A program made the translations under genes and the position numbers. DNA of 52,122 nt from DASXTB01 sp036505615 (lineage in GTDB: Bacteria > Acidobacteriota > UBA6911 > JACQSX01): contig DASXTB010000452.1 in NCBI GenBank assembly GCA_036505615.1, forward strand, positions 1 through 52,122, read 5' to 3'. The notes below the pieces were generated by a model. The model was given only the letters and a program-made list of their open reading frames with translations, was not told the DNA's origin and ran no database searches. This document shows positions 14,717 through 22,102 of this stretch, one piece after another; position 1 is the first letter of the stretch; every line of letters begins with the position of its first letter.

Positions 14717-16270
14717 TCAGTGCGAACCACGAGCCTTCTCCCAGGGAGGCTGATTCACTTTGGCGCGCACCTCCTCCTCTGAGATTTCCACCTCGGGAGG
14801 CTTGATTCTTCCGGAGATAACGAGTCCAGCCACGCGTTGCGCGGAGACAATCACGGGGGTAATTCCTCCGCCCGGCTGGGTCCAGTGACCTACGACATAG
14901 AGGTTCTCAATCGGCGTCTCATTTGGAGGGCGCATCGATCCAAGCTGGTCTGGAGACATTTCCCAACCCAACATAGAGCCTTGGTGGTTCAGAGTATATC
15001 GGTAGGATGTGTTGGCGGTAGCGCTTAATTTGAACACGATGTGCTCGTTAATTCCAGGAAGTAGGCCCTCAAGCTGTTCAGCCATGTACCTTTCAAACTC
15101 CGCTTTTACTGCCTGCCAGTCTTCGACCTTATCGTAGTCGCCTGCATTCCACTTCTGAACTATCAAGATGTCGTGTCCAGGAGGAGCCACGCTGGGATCG
15201 AGCAATGTGGTGAAGAAGATCTTAAAGAAGGTTCTGGCAAGATCGTTAGCATCCCAGGACTTCCAGTAGTAGCCTTCAACATGCTCCATTTGCTCACGAG
15301 GCATGTTTCGTAAAGCGATATGAGCCAGAAAACAGGGAAGACTGGGACGCAGCTTGAGAAGTCCATCAATGATCTCCCGGCCGCAGTGCTCTTCTCCAAT
15401 CAGCCGCCGGTAGGTCTGAACCAGGTCGGCATTGGAAATTACCACCGGCGCGCGAAACTCCACCGTATCTCGGTGGTGTCCAAAACGAGCTCGCGCCGCC
15501 ACACCAGTGCAGCGCCCATCTTCAATCAGAATGCGTTCGACATCGGTACAAACAAGGACGTAGCCGCCCCGCCGCTTAAGGGCGTCTCCCAGATCATCAG
15601 CAAAGGCCTGAGAGCTTCCCTTGGGATAGTAGTTGCCGAGGAAATACGCAAGGCGCAGCATCGAATCAAAGAGAAAGGAAGTACGGCTGGGCAGCGATCC
15701 CCAGTGAGAATGGTCGGCGATTAAATAGGCTCGAAGCCGCGGATCCTGGAAGTGCTCCTGCAACTTTTGCTCGACCGTGAAGGATTTGTATTTTTCGGCC
15801 TTGTCGTTGGGGATGAACTTAAAGTAATAAAGCAGCCCGTATAGGTAAGCTTCCCGAACCTCGTGAAAGAACTTGTCAATCTGGGCCGTCTGATGAGGAA
15901 AGCGCTCCTTTAGCTTTTGGAGGTACAGCGTAAGGTCGGCCGGGACAACGAAGGTCTCACCATCAGGAAAGTGAAACTTGTCTACCGGGTCCATCTTGAT
16001 CCACTGCGTTGGAATCCCCAGTTTTTCCAAAAGCTTTCCCGGAAAAGTCGCAGGGTTGCCGAGCAACGGATAGAAATGTGTGGCCGAGTCAAAGACGAAC
16101 TTCTTGCGGCGGAACGTGCTGCAGTAACCGCCTAGCACATAGTGCTGCTCGATGACCAGGACCTTCATCCCGGCTTGGGCCAGCAAATTCGCACAGAACA
16201 AGCCACCGATTCCCGAACCGATAACAATGGCGTCGTATTGAGTCGGATACTCGCGACCAAAAAGTTTCAT
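14717..16270 (-). CDS. CrtI/CrtISO-like FAD-dependent oxidoreductase
   Basis: 517 aa. An N-terminal dinucleotide-binding motif VIGSGIGGLFCANLL (residues 17-30), then LGGYCSTFRRKKFVFDSATHFYPLL, and a C-terminal FAD motif IENLYVVGHWTQPGGGITPVIVSAQRVA are the hallmarks of the phytoene desaturase / carotenoid isomerase / retinol saturase group. The G-rich GGYxxTF and HWTxPGGG regions are closest to CrtISO-like isomerases and saturases. No phytoene synthase is nearby, so a carotenoid substrate is not proven; an isoprenoid or other polyene substrate fits the HMG-CoA reductase and FabG neighbours. A palindromic spacer of 97 bp separates it from fabG. Confidence 0.85.
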   Translation of the reverse strand: MKLFGREYPTQYDAIVIGSGIGGLFCANLLAQAGMKVLVIEQHYVLGGYCSTFRRKKFVFDSATHFYPLLGNPATFPGKLLEKLGIPTQWIKMDPVDKFHFPDGETFVVPADLTLYLQKLKERFPHQTAQIDKFFHEVREAYLYGLLYYFKFIPNDKAEKYKSFTVEQKLQEHFQDPRLRAYLIADHSHWGSLPSRTSFLFDSMLRLAYFLGNYYPKGSSQAFADDLGDALKRRGGYVLVCTDVERILIEDGRCTGVAARARFGHHRDTVEFRAPVVISNADLVQTYRRLIGEEHCGREIIDGLLKLRPSLPCFLAHIALRNMPREQMEHVEGYYWKSWDANDLARTFFKIFFTTLLDPSVAPPGHDILIVQKWNAGDYDKVEDWQAVKAEFERYMAEQLEGLLPGINEHIVFKLSATANTSYRYTLNHQGSMLGWEMSPDQLGSMRPPNETPIENLYVVGHWTQPGGGITPVIVSAQRVAGLVISGRIKPPEVEISEEEVRAKVNQPPWEKARGSH

Positions 16271-16281
16271 TATCGTCCGTT

Positions 16282-16361
16282 GTCAGTTGTCCGTGGTCCG
16301 TTGGCTACAGCCGCCGAATTTCCAGTAAGGACAACTGACGACTGACAAGAGAACCACGGAC
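16282..16361. repeat. Imperfect palindromic spacer element between fabG and the CrtI-like gene
   Basis: GTCAGTTGTCC (16282-16292) is the reverse complement of 16329-16339, and GTCCGTGGT (16289-16297) of 16353-16361, so two alternative stems share the left side. The wording TGTCAGTTGTCCGTGGTCC looks like a low-complexity intergenic repeat family. Confidence 0.5.
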
Positions 16362-16367
16362 AGCTCG

Positions 16368-17099
16368 CTAAACCATTCCGCCGTCCACAGGAAGAACCTG
16401 GCCCGTAATGTACTCGGCGCCGTCACCAGCCAAAAAGAGAACCGCCTGCGCCACCTGCCTTGGCGATCCGGGGGAACCATAGGGAATCTGGGCAAACAGC
16501 CGTTTGCGCGTTTCCTCCGGGATGTCGCTGAGCATATCTGTCTGAATAAATCCGGGAGCCACGGCGTTTATTCGAATCCGAAAGCGCGCCACTTCTTTGG
16601 AAAGAGCTTTGGTAAAACCGATCACGCCCGCTTTCGAAGCAGAGTAGTTGGTTTGGCCTGCCAACCCGATCATCCCGCTGACGCTCACAACATTGACGAT
16701 GGATCCGGACTTGCGCTTGATCATGTCGTAGATGACGGCGCGGGAGTAATTAAACGTTCCTCCAAGATTGGTTTCAATCACTTCGGTCCACGCTGAAGGA
16801 TCCATCCGAAACAGAGCCACGTCGCGCTTGATTCCGGCGTTGTTCACCAGCAGGTCAATCGGTCCGAGCGATTTTTGTACTTCCGCGACAACTTCAGATG
16901 CTCGTTGATGATCTCTGACATCGGCGCGATAAGCGAAGCCGGCTAAGCCTTGCTCCTGAAGCTGGGCCGCAATCTTCTTGGCCGCTTCTTCGCTGCTGTT
17001 GTAAGTAAAGGCTACCTTCCATTGAGACCGCGCTAATTCTTCCACGATCGCCGAGCCGATCCCGCGGCTGCCCCCAGTGACCAAAGCAACACGATTCAT
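16368..17099 (-). CDS. fabG: 3-oxoacyl-ACP reductase FabG-like short-chain dehydrogenase
   Basis: 243 aa, the usual length. It has the cofactor motif TGGSRGIG (8-15), NNAG (86-89) and the catalytic Ser139, Tyr152 and Lys156 (NYSASKAG). The C-terminus YITGQVLPVDGGMV is typical of FabG. It would reduce 3-oxoacyl-ACP with NADPH in fatty-acid or polyketide chain building; FabG-like enzymes also act on CoA esters and alcohols, so the exact substrate is open. It is not beside the main fatty-acid genes here, but between HMG-CoA reductase and the CrtI-like oxidoreductase. Confidence 0.88.
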   Translation of the reverse strand: MNRVALVTGGSRGIGSAIVEELARSQWKVAFTYNSSEEAAKKIAAQLQEQGLAGFAYRADVRDHQRASEVVAEVQKSLGPIDLLVNNAGIKRDVALFRMDPSAWTEVIETNLGGTFNYSRAVIYDMIKRKSGSIVNVVSVSGMIGLAGQTNYSASKAGVIGFTKALSKEVARFRIRINAVAPGFIQTDMLSDIPEETRKRLFAQIPYGSPGSPRQVAQAVLFLAGDGAEYITGQVLPVDGGMV

Positions 17100-17455
17100 A
17101 AAATGAGTTAACCTCTAGCCCGGATTATTCACAAACGTTCACCACAAAGGCACGGAGAACGCAAAGATAGCACGGAGAATAGGACTGAAGCTTGAAGTAT
17201 GAAGACTCGTCAGGGCACAATGGCGTCCCACATGTTGCAGTCTTCATACTTCAAGCTTCAGCCCTATTCTCTGCGTTCTCTCTGCGTTCTCTGTAATGCT
17301 AACCGCTAAATTCTTTACGAGCCGCAAAGATTTGGTTTGCTTTAGACGCCTACGGCGTCTCCGTCTGCGGCTTGCGGCCGTGGCTGCAAGATTTGGTTGC
17401 CGCGCTGCGTCTCTGCGGTGAATTTTCGTGAATGATCGAGTTTAATCTCTGATCT
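17100..17455. other. Spacer between HMG-CoA reductase and fabG
   Basis: 356 bp with no gene. It contains a 32-bp-arm inverted repeat (17176-17270) framed by purine-rich CACGGAGAACGC-like wording on one side and its complement (CTGCGTTCTC) on the other, and a perfect 7-bp hairpin AGACGCC/GGCGTCT at 17344-17360. Confidence 0.5.
17176..17270. repeat. Long inverted repeat with 32-bp arms
   Basis: Arm 17176-17207 is the reverse complement of 17239-17270 with one mismatch; the loop is 31 nt. The arm core reads CTGAAGCTTGAAGTATGAAG. Flanks on both sides are related, so the element may extend further. Stem length and near-perfection suggest a recently spread palindromic element rather than a terminator. 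Confidence 0.75.
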
Positions 17456-18667
17456 CTAAGTTGGCTTAGGCCGATTTCGCCCGTACCTTTCATGCGCGGT
17501 GGCAAACTCACCGGAGGCAATGGCGCTACCCATCGAGATTTCACCTCCCAGAAGAGCCGCAGCGAAGATTTCGGCGAGCTTTCTTGCCTTACCCGAGCCG
17601 AAACAACCCAGCATTTCCAGGCACTCGCGCTGCGTCGCCAGCGCAGTCCCGCCGCCCACGGTAGCGACGGAGAGCGCGGGAAGCGTCAAACTGACATAAA
17701 GCCCGCCGTCAACAGATTCAAAACTTGTGATGCCACAAGCCGAGTTGACCACATTGGCCACATCCTGGCCTGTGGCGATAAACATCGCCGTCAGGCCGTT
17801 GGCGAACTGACCATTGTAACCGACAGAATTGGCGCCCAGGTGACCCAACACCGTGGAATGCCAGACGCGACAGAGCTGCTGCGAGGAGCATCCCAGGTAC
17901 GCCTTAAGAATTGTCTCAGGCAAATGAGCGCCGGCGGTGACCCACTTTCCCTTGCCGCGCGACAGCAAAAAACCGGACGGACGTTTCTCCGAACACATTC
18001 CGCTGAACAGAAAATAGCTTTGCACTGAATAATGATCGGCAATCCACCGGCAGATCTGGTCGGTGGCCTTAACGATCATGTTCATACCTTGCGCATCGCC
18101 GGTCTCAAAACCGAAGTTGACAATTACTTGTGTCCCTATCTGATAGCAATCCAGGCTCAGAAACTTGCCATGTTTGGTGGTGGATTCGGCTTCTCGCTTT
18201 ATTTCGTTAAGGCTTGCTTTTACCCATGGAATGAAAGCGGTGGCCTCAGAAATGGATGCAAAAAAGAAAGAGGGGCTGATCTGGTTTTCATCGGCCACGA
18301 GCGATGTTTCCACACCGCCTGCCCGAGTAAGCGCCACCATCCCTCGTTCGTAGGAACGAACCAGGGCCCCCTCGGTGGTGGCCAACGGAACGTAGAACGT
18401 TCCCCGGGCATAGCGGCCGCTCACCAGCAGCGGGCCCGCGACACCCAGCGGAATCTGTGCCGCTCCCACCGGGTTCTCGATATTGCCCCGCATGTCTTCC
18501 GAAGACATGGAGTGAGATCCGACGTGACGCAAAACAGCGCCGGTGCGCTCTTCCACCCATATTCGGCGCCGAGATACTCTTTCCGCGTCGTAACCCTGGT
18601 CTTTGAGACGTGGCACCAGCTCGTCAGTTGGATCCATTGAACCTTCGGTCGCTCTCCTTGTGGCCAT
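17456..18667 (-). CDS. Hydroxymethylglutaryl-CoA reductase
   Basis: 403 aa from ATG 18667, preferred because GGGAG lies just upstream (an ATG at 18637 is an alternative). It converts HMG-CoA to mevalonate with NAD(P)H. Motifs: ENPVGAAQIPLGVAGPL (64-80), catalytic Glu99 in TTEGAL, Lys228 in SEKRPSG, Asp302 in TGQDVANVV, His392 in ATAHERYGR, plus GDAQGMNM and TVGGGT. The overall pattern is close to the class I (eukaryotic/archaeal-like) enzyme without its membrane domain. No other mevalonate-pathway gene is visible in the window. Neighbours are fabG, the CrtI-like gene and DUF2141, consistent with isoprenoid-related metabolism. Confidence 0.93.
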   Translation of the reverse strand: MATRRATEGSMDPTDELVPRLKDQGYDAERVSRRRIWVEERTGAVLRHVGSHSMSSEDMRGNIENPVGAAQIPLGVAGPLLVSGRYARGTFYVPLATTEGALVRSYERGMVALTRAGGVETSLVADENQISPSFFFASISEATAFIPWVKASLNEIKREAESTTKHGKFLSLDCYQIGTQVIVNFGFETGDAQGMNMIVKATDQICRWIADHYSVQSYFLFSGMCSEKRPSGFLLSRGKGKWVTAGAHLPETILKAYLGCSSQQLCRVWHSTVLGHLGANSVGYNGQFANGLTAMFIATGQDVANVVNSACGITSFESVDGGLYVSLTLPALSVATVGGGTALATQRECLEMLGCFGSGKARKLAEIFAAALLGGEISMGSAIASGEFATAHERYGRNRPKPT

Positions 18668-18731
18668 GCTTCTCCCGCATCCCTGTGAATAGTGATTAAT
18701 ACGGGCCAGGTCGCTGGAAAAAAGTGAAATC

Positions 18732-18762
18732 TGCCACGAATTCCGCGCGGGAATTCGTGGCA
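18732..18762. repeat. Near-perfect 31-bp palindrome between the DUF2141 gene and HMG-CoA reductase
   Basis: TGCCACGAATTCC (18732-18744) pairs exactly with 18750-18762 around GCGCG. It sits just behind the DUF2141 stop and may form a strong RNA hairpin that stops transcription or protects the 3' end. No T-run follows on the minus strand. Confidence 0.65.
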
Positions 18763-18772
18763 CTACCCTCAC

Positions 18773-19213
18773 TCAGTAATTCAATTGGATTTCAATACTC
18801 TTGCCTGAGGCATCTACAACGAATTTGGACTCGTCAAATGAGGGAGGGCTCATCTTATGCTTCACGTTGTTCGAGGCGCCATACCCTTCTTTCGGCTTGC
18901 CCATAAAACCGGTGTCCATCTTGCCATTGCCGTTTTCATCGTGCGTTACGCTGGCAGCATACGAGCCAGGGGCAATTCCCGTGAATACTACCGTCACCGA
19001 GTCACCTTTGATCTCCGCCGTTTTCTGCTGGAAAGCTTTCTCGGTATCTTTAGGGAACCCTGCTTCACCGTTCCACAAATAGACCAGGGCTTTCCCCTTC
19101 TGATTATGGAAGCCGGTCACTTTTACGGTGACGTCGGCGCCAAAAACCGCTTCCCCGAAAAACAATACCAGCAGGGCACTAAGTGGCATCAAGCACGTTC
19201 CTACTTTACGCAT
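18773..19213 (-). CDS. DUF2141-domain secreted protein
   Basis: 146 aa. A signal peptide (about 1-25, ALLVLFFGEAVFGA) is followed by the DUF2141 signature: VTGFHNQKGKALVYLWN near the start and HDENGNGKMDTGFMGKPKEGYGASNN in the second half, whose DxNxNGxMD looks like a calcium-type loop. The role of this periplasmic or secreted family is unknown; it is often seen near carotenoid or lipid genes. It lies between the unrecognised 359-aa gene and HMG-CoA reductase on the same strand. Confidence 0.85.
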   Translation of the reverse strand: MRKVGTCLMPLSALLVLFFGEAVFGADVTVKVTGFHNQKGKALVYLWNGEAGFPKDTEKAFQQKTAEIKGDSVTVVFTGIAPGSYAASVTHDENGNGKMDTGFMGKPKEGYGASNNVKHKMSPPSFDESKFVVDASGKSIEIQLNY

Positions 19214-19285
19214 TGGAGTCTCCTTTTGAATTTTGAAATCTTCACGAACATCCGAAAAACACCGGGCGTCCAGACGACGCGCGTG

Positions 19286-20365
19286 TCAAGGAACAGATGA
19301 TTGTCCCTCCTGCTTGGCGGCGGCCAGCCAATCCTGATCCTCCCAGTATTTGTGCATTCCATCGATCAGTGCCTGATAAACGCGCGCATGCTGAATCAGG
19401 AAAAGTGAGTCAAGTTTGTCATGAGCGCGTTGCTTAATCTTGAGCCGACGGAAGGTCAGGGCATCGGCAAGATTCACTAAACCGTAAACCGGATCCAGCC
19501 CAGCCAAGTACAAAACTTTTTGGCTGCGAGGTGAAACCACAAAGCGCATCTGAATCTCAACGTCTCCATTTTCCATCAGAGAGAAGCGGAACTGCTTCAC
19601 TGCGGCATCGAAGCGGCCTGGACCAAAACCGAGGAAACTTTTGTACACTCCCAGCGGAAGGAATGCATAACCAAAATCACACTGTGCCACTGCTCCTTGC
19701 GTGGAAGGAAAAATACTCGAGAAATAATCTTCATGAACGAGTACATACGAACCCATTTTGGGAAATGGAGGCAGAGTATGCCTGCCTAGCCGCAGCTTGG
19801 GAAAATCACTAAAAAAATCGTAAACGTCGGCCTCAAAGACAACCCACTCATACTTTGTCCCTATCTCCCCCAGGCCGACGATCACGGTTTCCGTCGAGTC
19901 GGCGAAGGAACCATAGTTGCCATCTTTGAGTTTGTATTGCAGCGACCAGAAGCCAAAACCCGCGGGGAGCTTGTTGGGATGGCTCCATTTAGCGCTCCGC
20001 ATGAACTGACCCTTTACAAACGATTCCAGGCTCGCCTGGTCTTTTTCTGCCGGCATTCCTGCAGCGGCTCGCTCGATTTGTTTTCTCGAGAAACGAGACT
20101 TCCAGCGGCAGCCCATGATCGAGGTCGGCTTGCCTTGCTTCTCGATGCTGTCAAAAAAGCACACTATCTTGAGTTCAGGACTGGGACGCACTTCCAAATC
20201 GAAACTCTTCAAATTTCCCGCCGACTCGCGCTCTTTCAACCAGGATAACAATTCTGCCCCTCGGCGATAACCTGTTTCCGCGTTTTCGATCATGAAGTGA
20301 TCCCTTGAAGTAAGGGAATTAACACTTTCCTGTGACTTCATGGGGTCAACACTACTCGGTGACAT
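19286..20365 (-). CDS. Unrecognised 359-aa protein
   Basis: I do not recognise the family. The protein is soluble-looking, without a signal peptide or membrane helices, rich in aromatic residues (GFGFWSLQYKLKDGNYGSF, EADVYDFFSDFP), with mixed alpha/beta character and a helical C-terminus (ALTFRRLKIKQRAHDKLDSL, YQALIDGMHKYWEDQDWLA). The start ATG 20365 has GAGGG about 10 nt upstream; ATG 20293, preceded by AAGGG, is an alternative. It lies 12 bp behind the membrane-protein gene, so the two are co-transcribed and may work together. Confidence 0.65.
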   Translation of the reverse strand: MSPSSVDPMKSQESVNSLTSRDHFMIENAETGYRRGAELLSWLKERESAGNLKSFDLEVRPSPELKIVCFFDSIEKQGKPTSIMGCRWKSRFSRKQIERAAAGMPAEKDQASLESFVKGQFMRSAKWSHPNKLPAGFGFWSLQYKLKDGNYGSFADSTETVIVGLGEIGTKYEWVVFEADVYDFFSDFPKLRLGRHTLPPFPKMGSYVLVHEDYFSSIFPSTQGAVAQCDFGYAFLPLGVYKSFLGFGPGRFDAAVKQFRFSLMENGDVEIQMRFVVSPRSQKVLYLAGLDPVYGLVNLADALTFRRLKIKQRAHDKLDSLFLIQHARVYQALIDGMHKYWEDQDWLAAAKQEGQSSVP

Positions 20366-20377
20366 TTTGGACTACCC

Positions 20378-20866
20378 TCATTTCGAGCGCTTGATCAATA
20401 AAGTGAAGATCATAAAATGAACAACCAAAAGCGCAGGACCGATAAATGTGGTGATGTACCAGACGGAATTCAGATTAAACTTATATACCTCAAGAATGGA
20501 GCCGTGAACATAAGCCACCAGGAAATCTACTGTCCCTACAATGTTGAAAATCCATACCAGGGGAATAGCAAAGGACCAGCCTCCGCGGAGCGCAAATGCC
20601 GCCAGCACCGCAAGCAGCTGAGCAGCAAGATCGCCATAAGCAAGCGGCACAGTCCAGTTCCGAGGCAAGTTAGGATCGGTGACCACAGGAACCAGAACCA
20701 CCAGGCCCACGTGGCGAAGTGTGTGCGCCAGGACCAAAGGGAGAAGCCCATCGCGCAGTGGCAAGGCCGCCACTCGAGGGAACACATACCACTTAGCTAC
20801 AATGCCGTAGGCGATAAAGCTCAATGCCACTTGTAGTCCGAAGATTTCAAAGCTGCCTAGATTCAT
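20378..20866 (-). CDS. Integral membrane protein, 162 aa
   Basis: About five hydrophobic segments: GLQVALSFIAYGIVAKWYV, GLLPLVLAHTLRHVGLVVLV, LAAQLLAVLAAFALRGG, FAIPLVWIFNIVGTVDFLVA and YITTFIGPALLVVHFMIFTL. A conserved-looking HTLRHVG and buried Asp/His residues in the helices could bind a cofactor or metal, but no family was recognised. It is the first gene of the minus-strand run that leads to HMG-CoA reductase; the 287-bp region upstream, shared with the divergent DUF1702-like gene, should hold its promoter. Confidence 0.65.
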   Translation of the reverse strand: MNLGSFEIFGLQVALSFIAYGIVAKWYVFPRVAALPLRDGLLPLVLAHTLRHVGLVVLVPVVTDPNLPRNWTVPLAYGDLAAQLLAVLAAFALRGGWSFAIPLVWIFNIVGTVDFLVAYVHGSILEVYKFNLNSVWYITTFIGPALLVVHFMIFTLLIKRSK

Positions 20867-21153
20867 CGTCGAGTCCTTTCATTGAAAGTTGTCAAAAACA
20901 ACCTCAAACCTGGACAATCTGTTGCTTGGCAAGCGCATGGCTTTTAGTTCCGGCTCCTCTCCGGCCATCGTACGGGTCCGGTGCAACCATCACCGACGAT
21001 ACCTGTGGACAAAAACCGGAGGCCGCGATGGGCCCCCTGGATCCGCCCCTGCGTGGGTGAGAGCTTTACTCCATATTCCGGATGTGGTTGCAAAATCATA
21101 CTCCGCAAACTTGTCTGAAGCAACCCGTGAGACAATAAAGGACAAAAAAGCGC

Positions 21154-22095
21154 ATGAGACGCTATTACAAGATCGATCCTATCCCCTCGTGGAAAGTCTG
21201 GGGCCGAAAGCTAATTACTTTCAAGACTGTCTGCGAGCCGTTGATGCGCGGCTCGAATGGTCGAAATCAATTGATTGTTCGCATGACCGCTATCCAGAAA
21301 GAGGCGACTCGCTCCCCAGACCTGAGTAAGAAAGCAGTCGCGTTGTGGAGGCTGGAGAATTTGGGAGCTTCACTCCTGAGGCATGCTCATTCTGGAAGCA
21401 CATTGAGCGCCTCATGCTTGCCTTCAGAGATTTGCCCAGTTGCGCACTCCGGCATGGGGGTAGCAGCCGTTGAGCTAGCCGGATTTGACGCCGCATCAAT
21501 TCCAAAAATCATAGAGTCCTTCGCTAATTCCGAATATGCGCCGTTCTGCTACGAGTCGGTCGGTGCCATGCTTGCATTGTACAAACCAGATCTCTTTTTC
21601 AGGACGGTAAGATGCTTTGCCCGCCTGGGACTGGTACCTCTTACCACTATTTCGTATCCCGATCCGGATCGCTTCCTGGCGTCATTTCCGCACGAGGTTC
21701 AGCGATTAATATCTCACGGCTACGGCCGACTGCTTTATTTCAAGAACGCCAGCATCGCGTCAGCGATCAGGTCGGCACAGCAGCTCCCTTTCCTGCAGCT
21801 TGCCGCATGCGTCCAGGGAATCGCATTCGCCTACTTGATGGTCAACAGCACCGACCTGGAACGGGTGTTGCTGTCAAGTCAACGCCTGGATGATCTTGCT
21901 CACGGCACCGCTTTCAAATCAGGCTTGATTTATGCGCTAGAGTTCCTGGAGTGGCTCTTCCCGGGAACCTTGGATTCGCTGCAACTGGAGACCAGGAACT
22001 ATCAACAGCCAATCTTGGCGGCACAGAGAGAAATTCTGTCAAACCGATCAAGCGGCGCATTGGCCGCATTTAAATTGCTGGAAAACGTTCCATGA
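21154..22095 (+). CDS. DUF1702-like protein (enediyne UnbL-type family), 313 aa
   Basis: The central and C-terminal pattern follows my recollection of DUF1702 proteins. FCYESVGAMLAL corresponds to FAYEGAAMA.A., SHGYGRLLYFKN to .QGIGRALWFVGG, QLAACVQGIAFAYLMVN to DLYAGVGLAATYAGG, and DLAHGTAFKSGLIYA to VAQGSAFAAEAR. DUF1702 (UnbL) genes accompany enediyne polyketide clusters, but divergent members outside them have no known role. The start is uncertain: ATG 21154 has no ribosome site and later ATGs (21244, 21283) are possible. It converges on the second DUF1702-like gene with only 7 bp between their ends. Confidence 0.6.
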   Translation: MRRYYKIDPIPSWKVWGRKLITFKTVCEPLMRGSNGRNQLIVRMTAIQKEATRSPDLSKKAVALWRLENLGASLLRHAHSGSTLSASCLPSEICPVAHSGMGVAAVELAGFDAASIPKIIESFANSEYAPFCYESVGAMLALYKPDLFFRTVRCFARLGLVPLTTISYPDPDRFLASFPHEVQRLISHGYGRLLYFKNASIASAIRSAQQLPFLQLAACVQGIAFAYLMVNSTDLERVLLSSQRLDDLAHGTAFKSGLIYALEFLEWLFPGTLDSLQLETRNYQQPILAAQREILSNRSSGALAAFKLLENVP

Positions 22096-22102
22096 TCCGC
22101 AA

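Noticed and set aside
14717..18667. Carotenoid biosynthesis cluster
   Set aside because: A CrtI/CrtISO-like enzyme and HMG-CoA reductase are present, but no phytoene synthase, GGPP synthase or cyclase is visible, so the substrate is left open.
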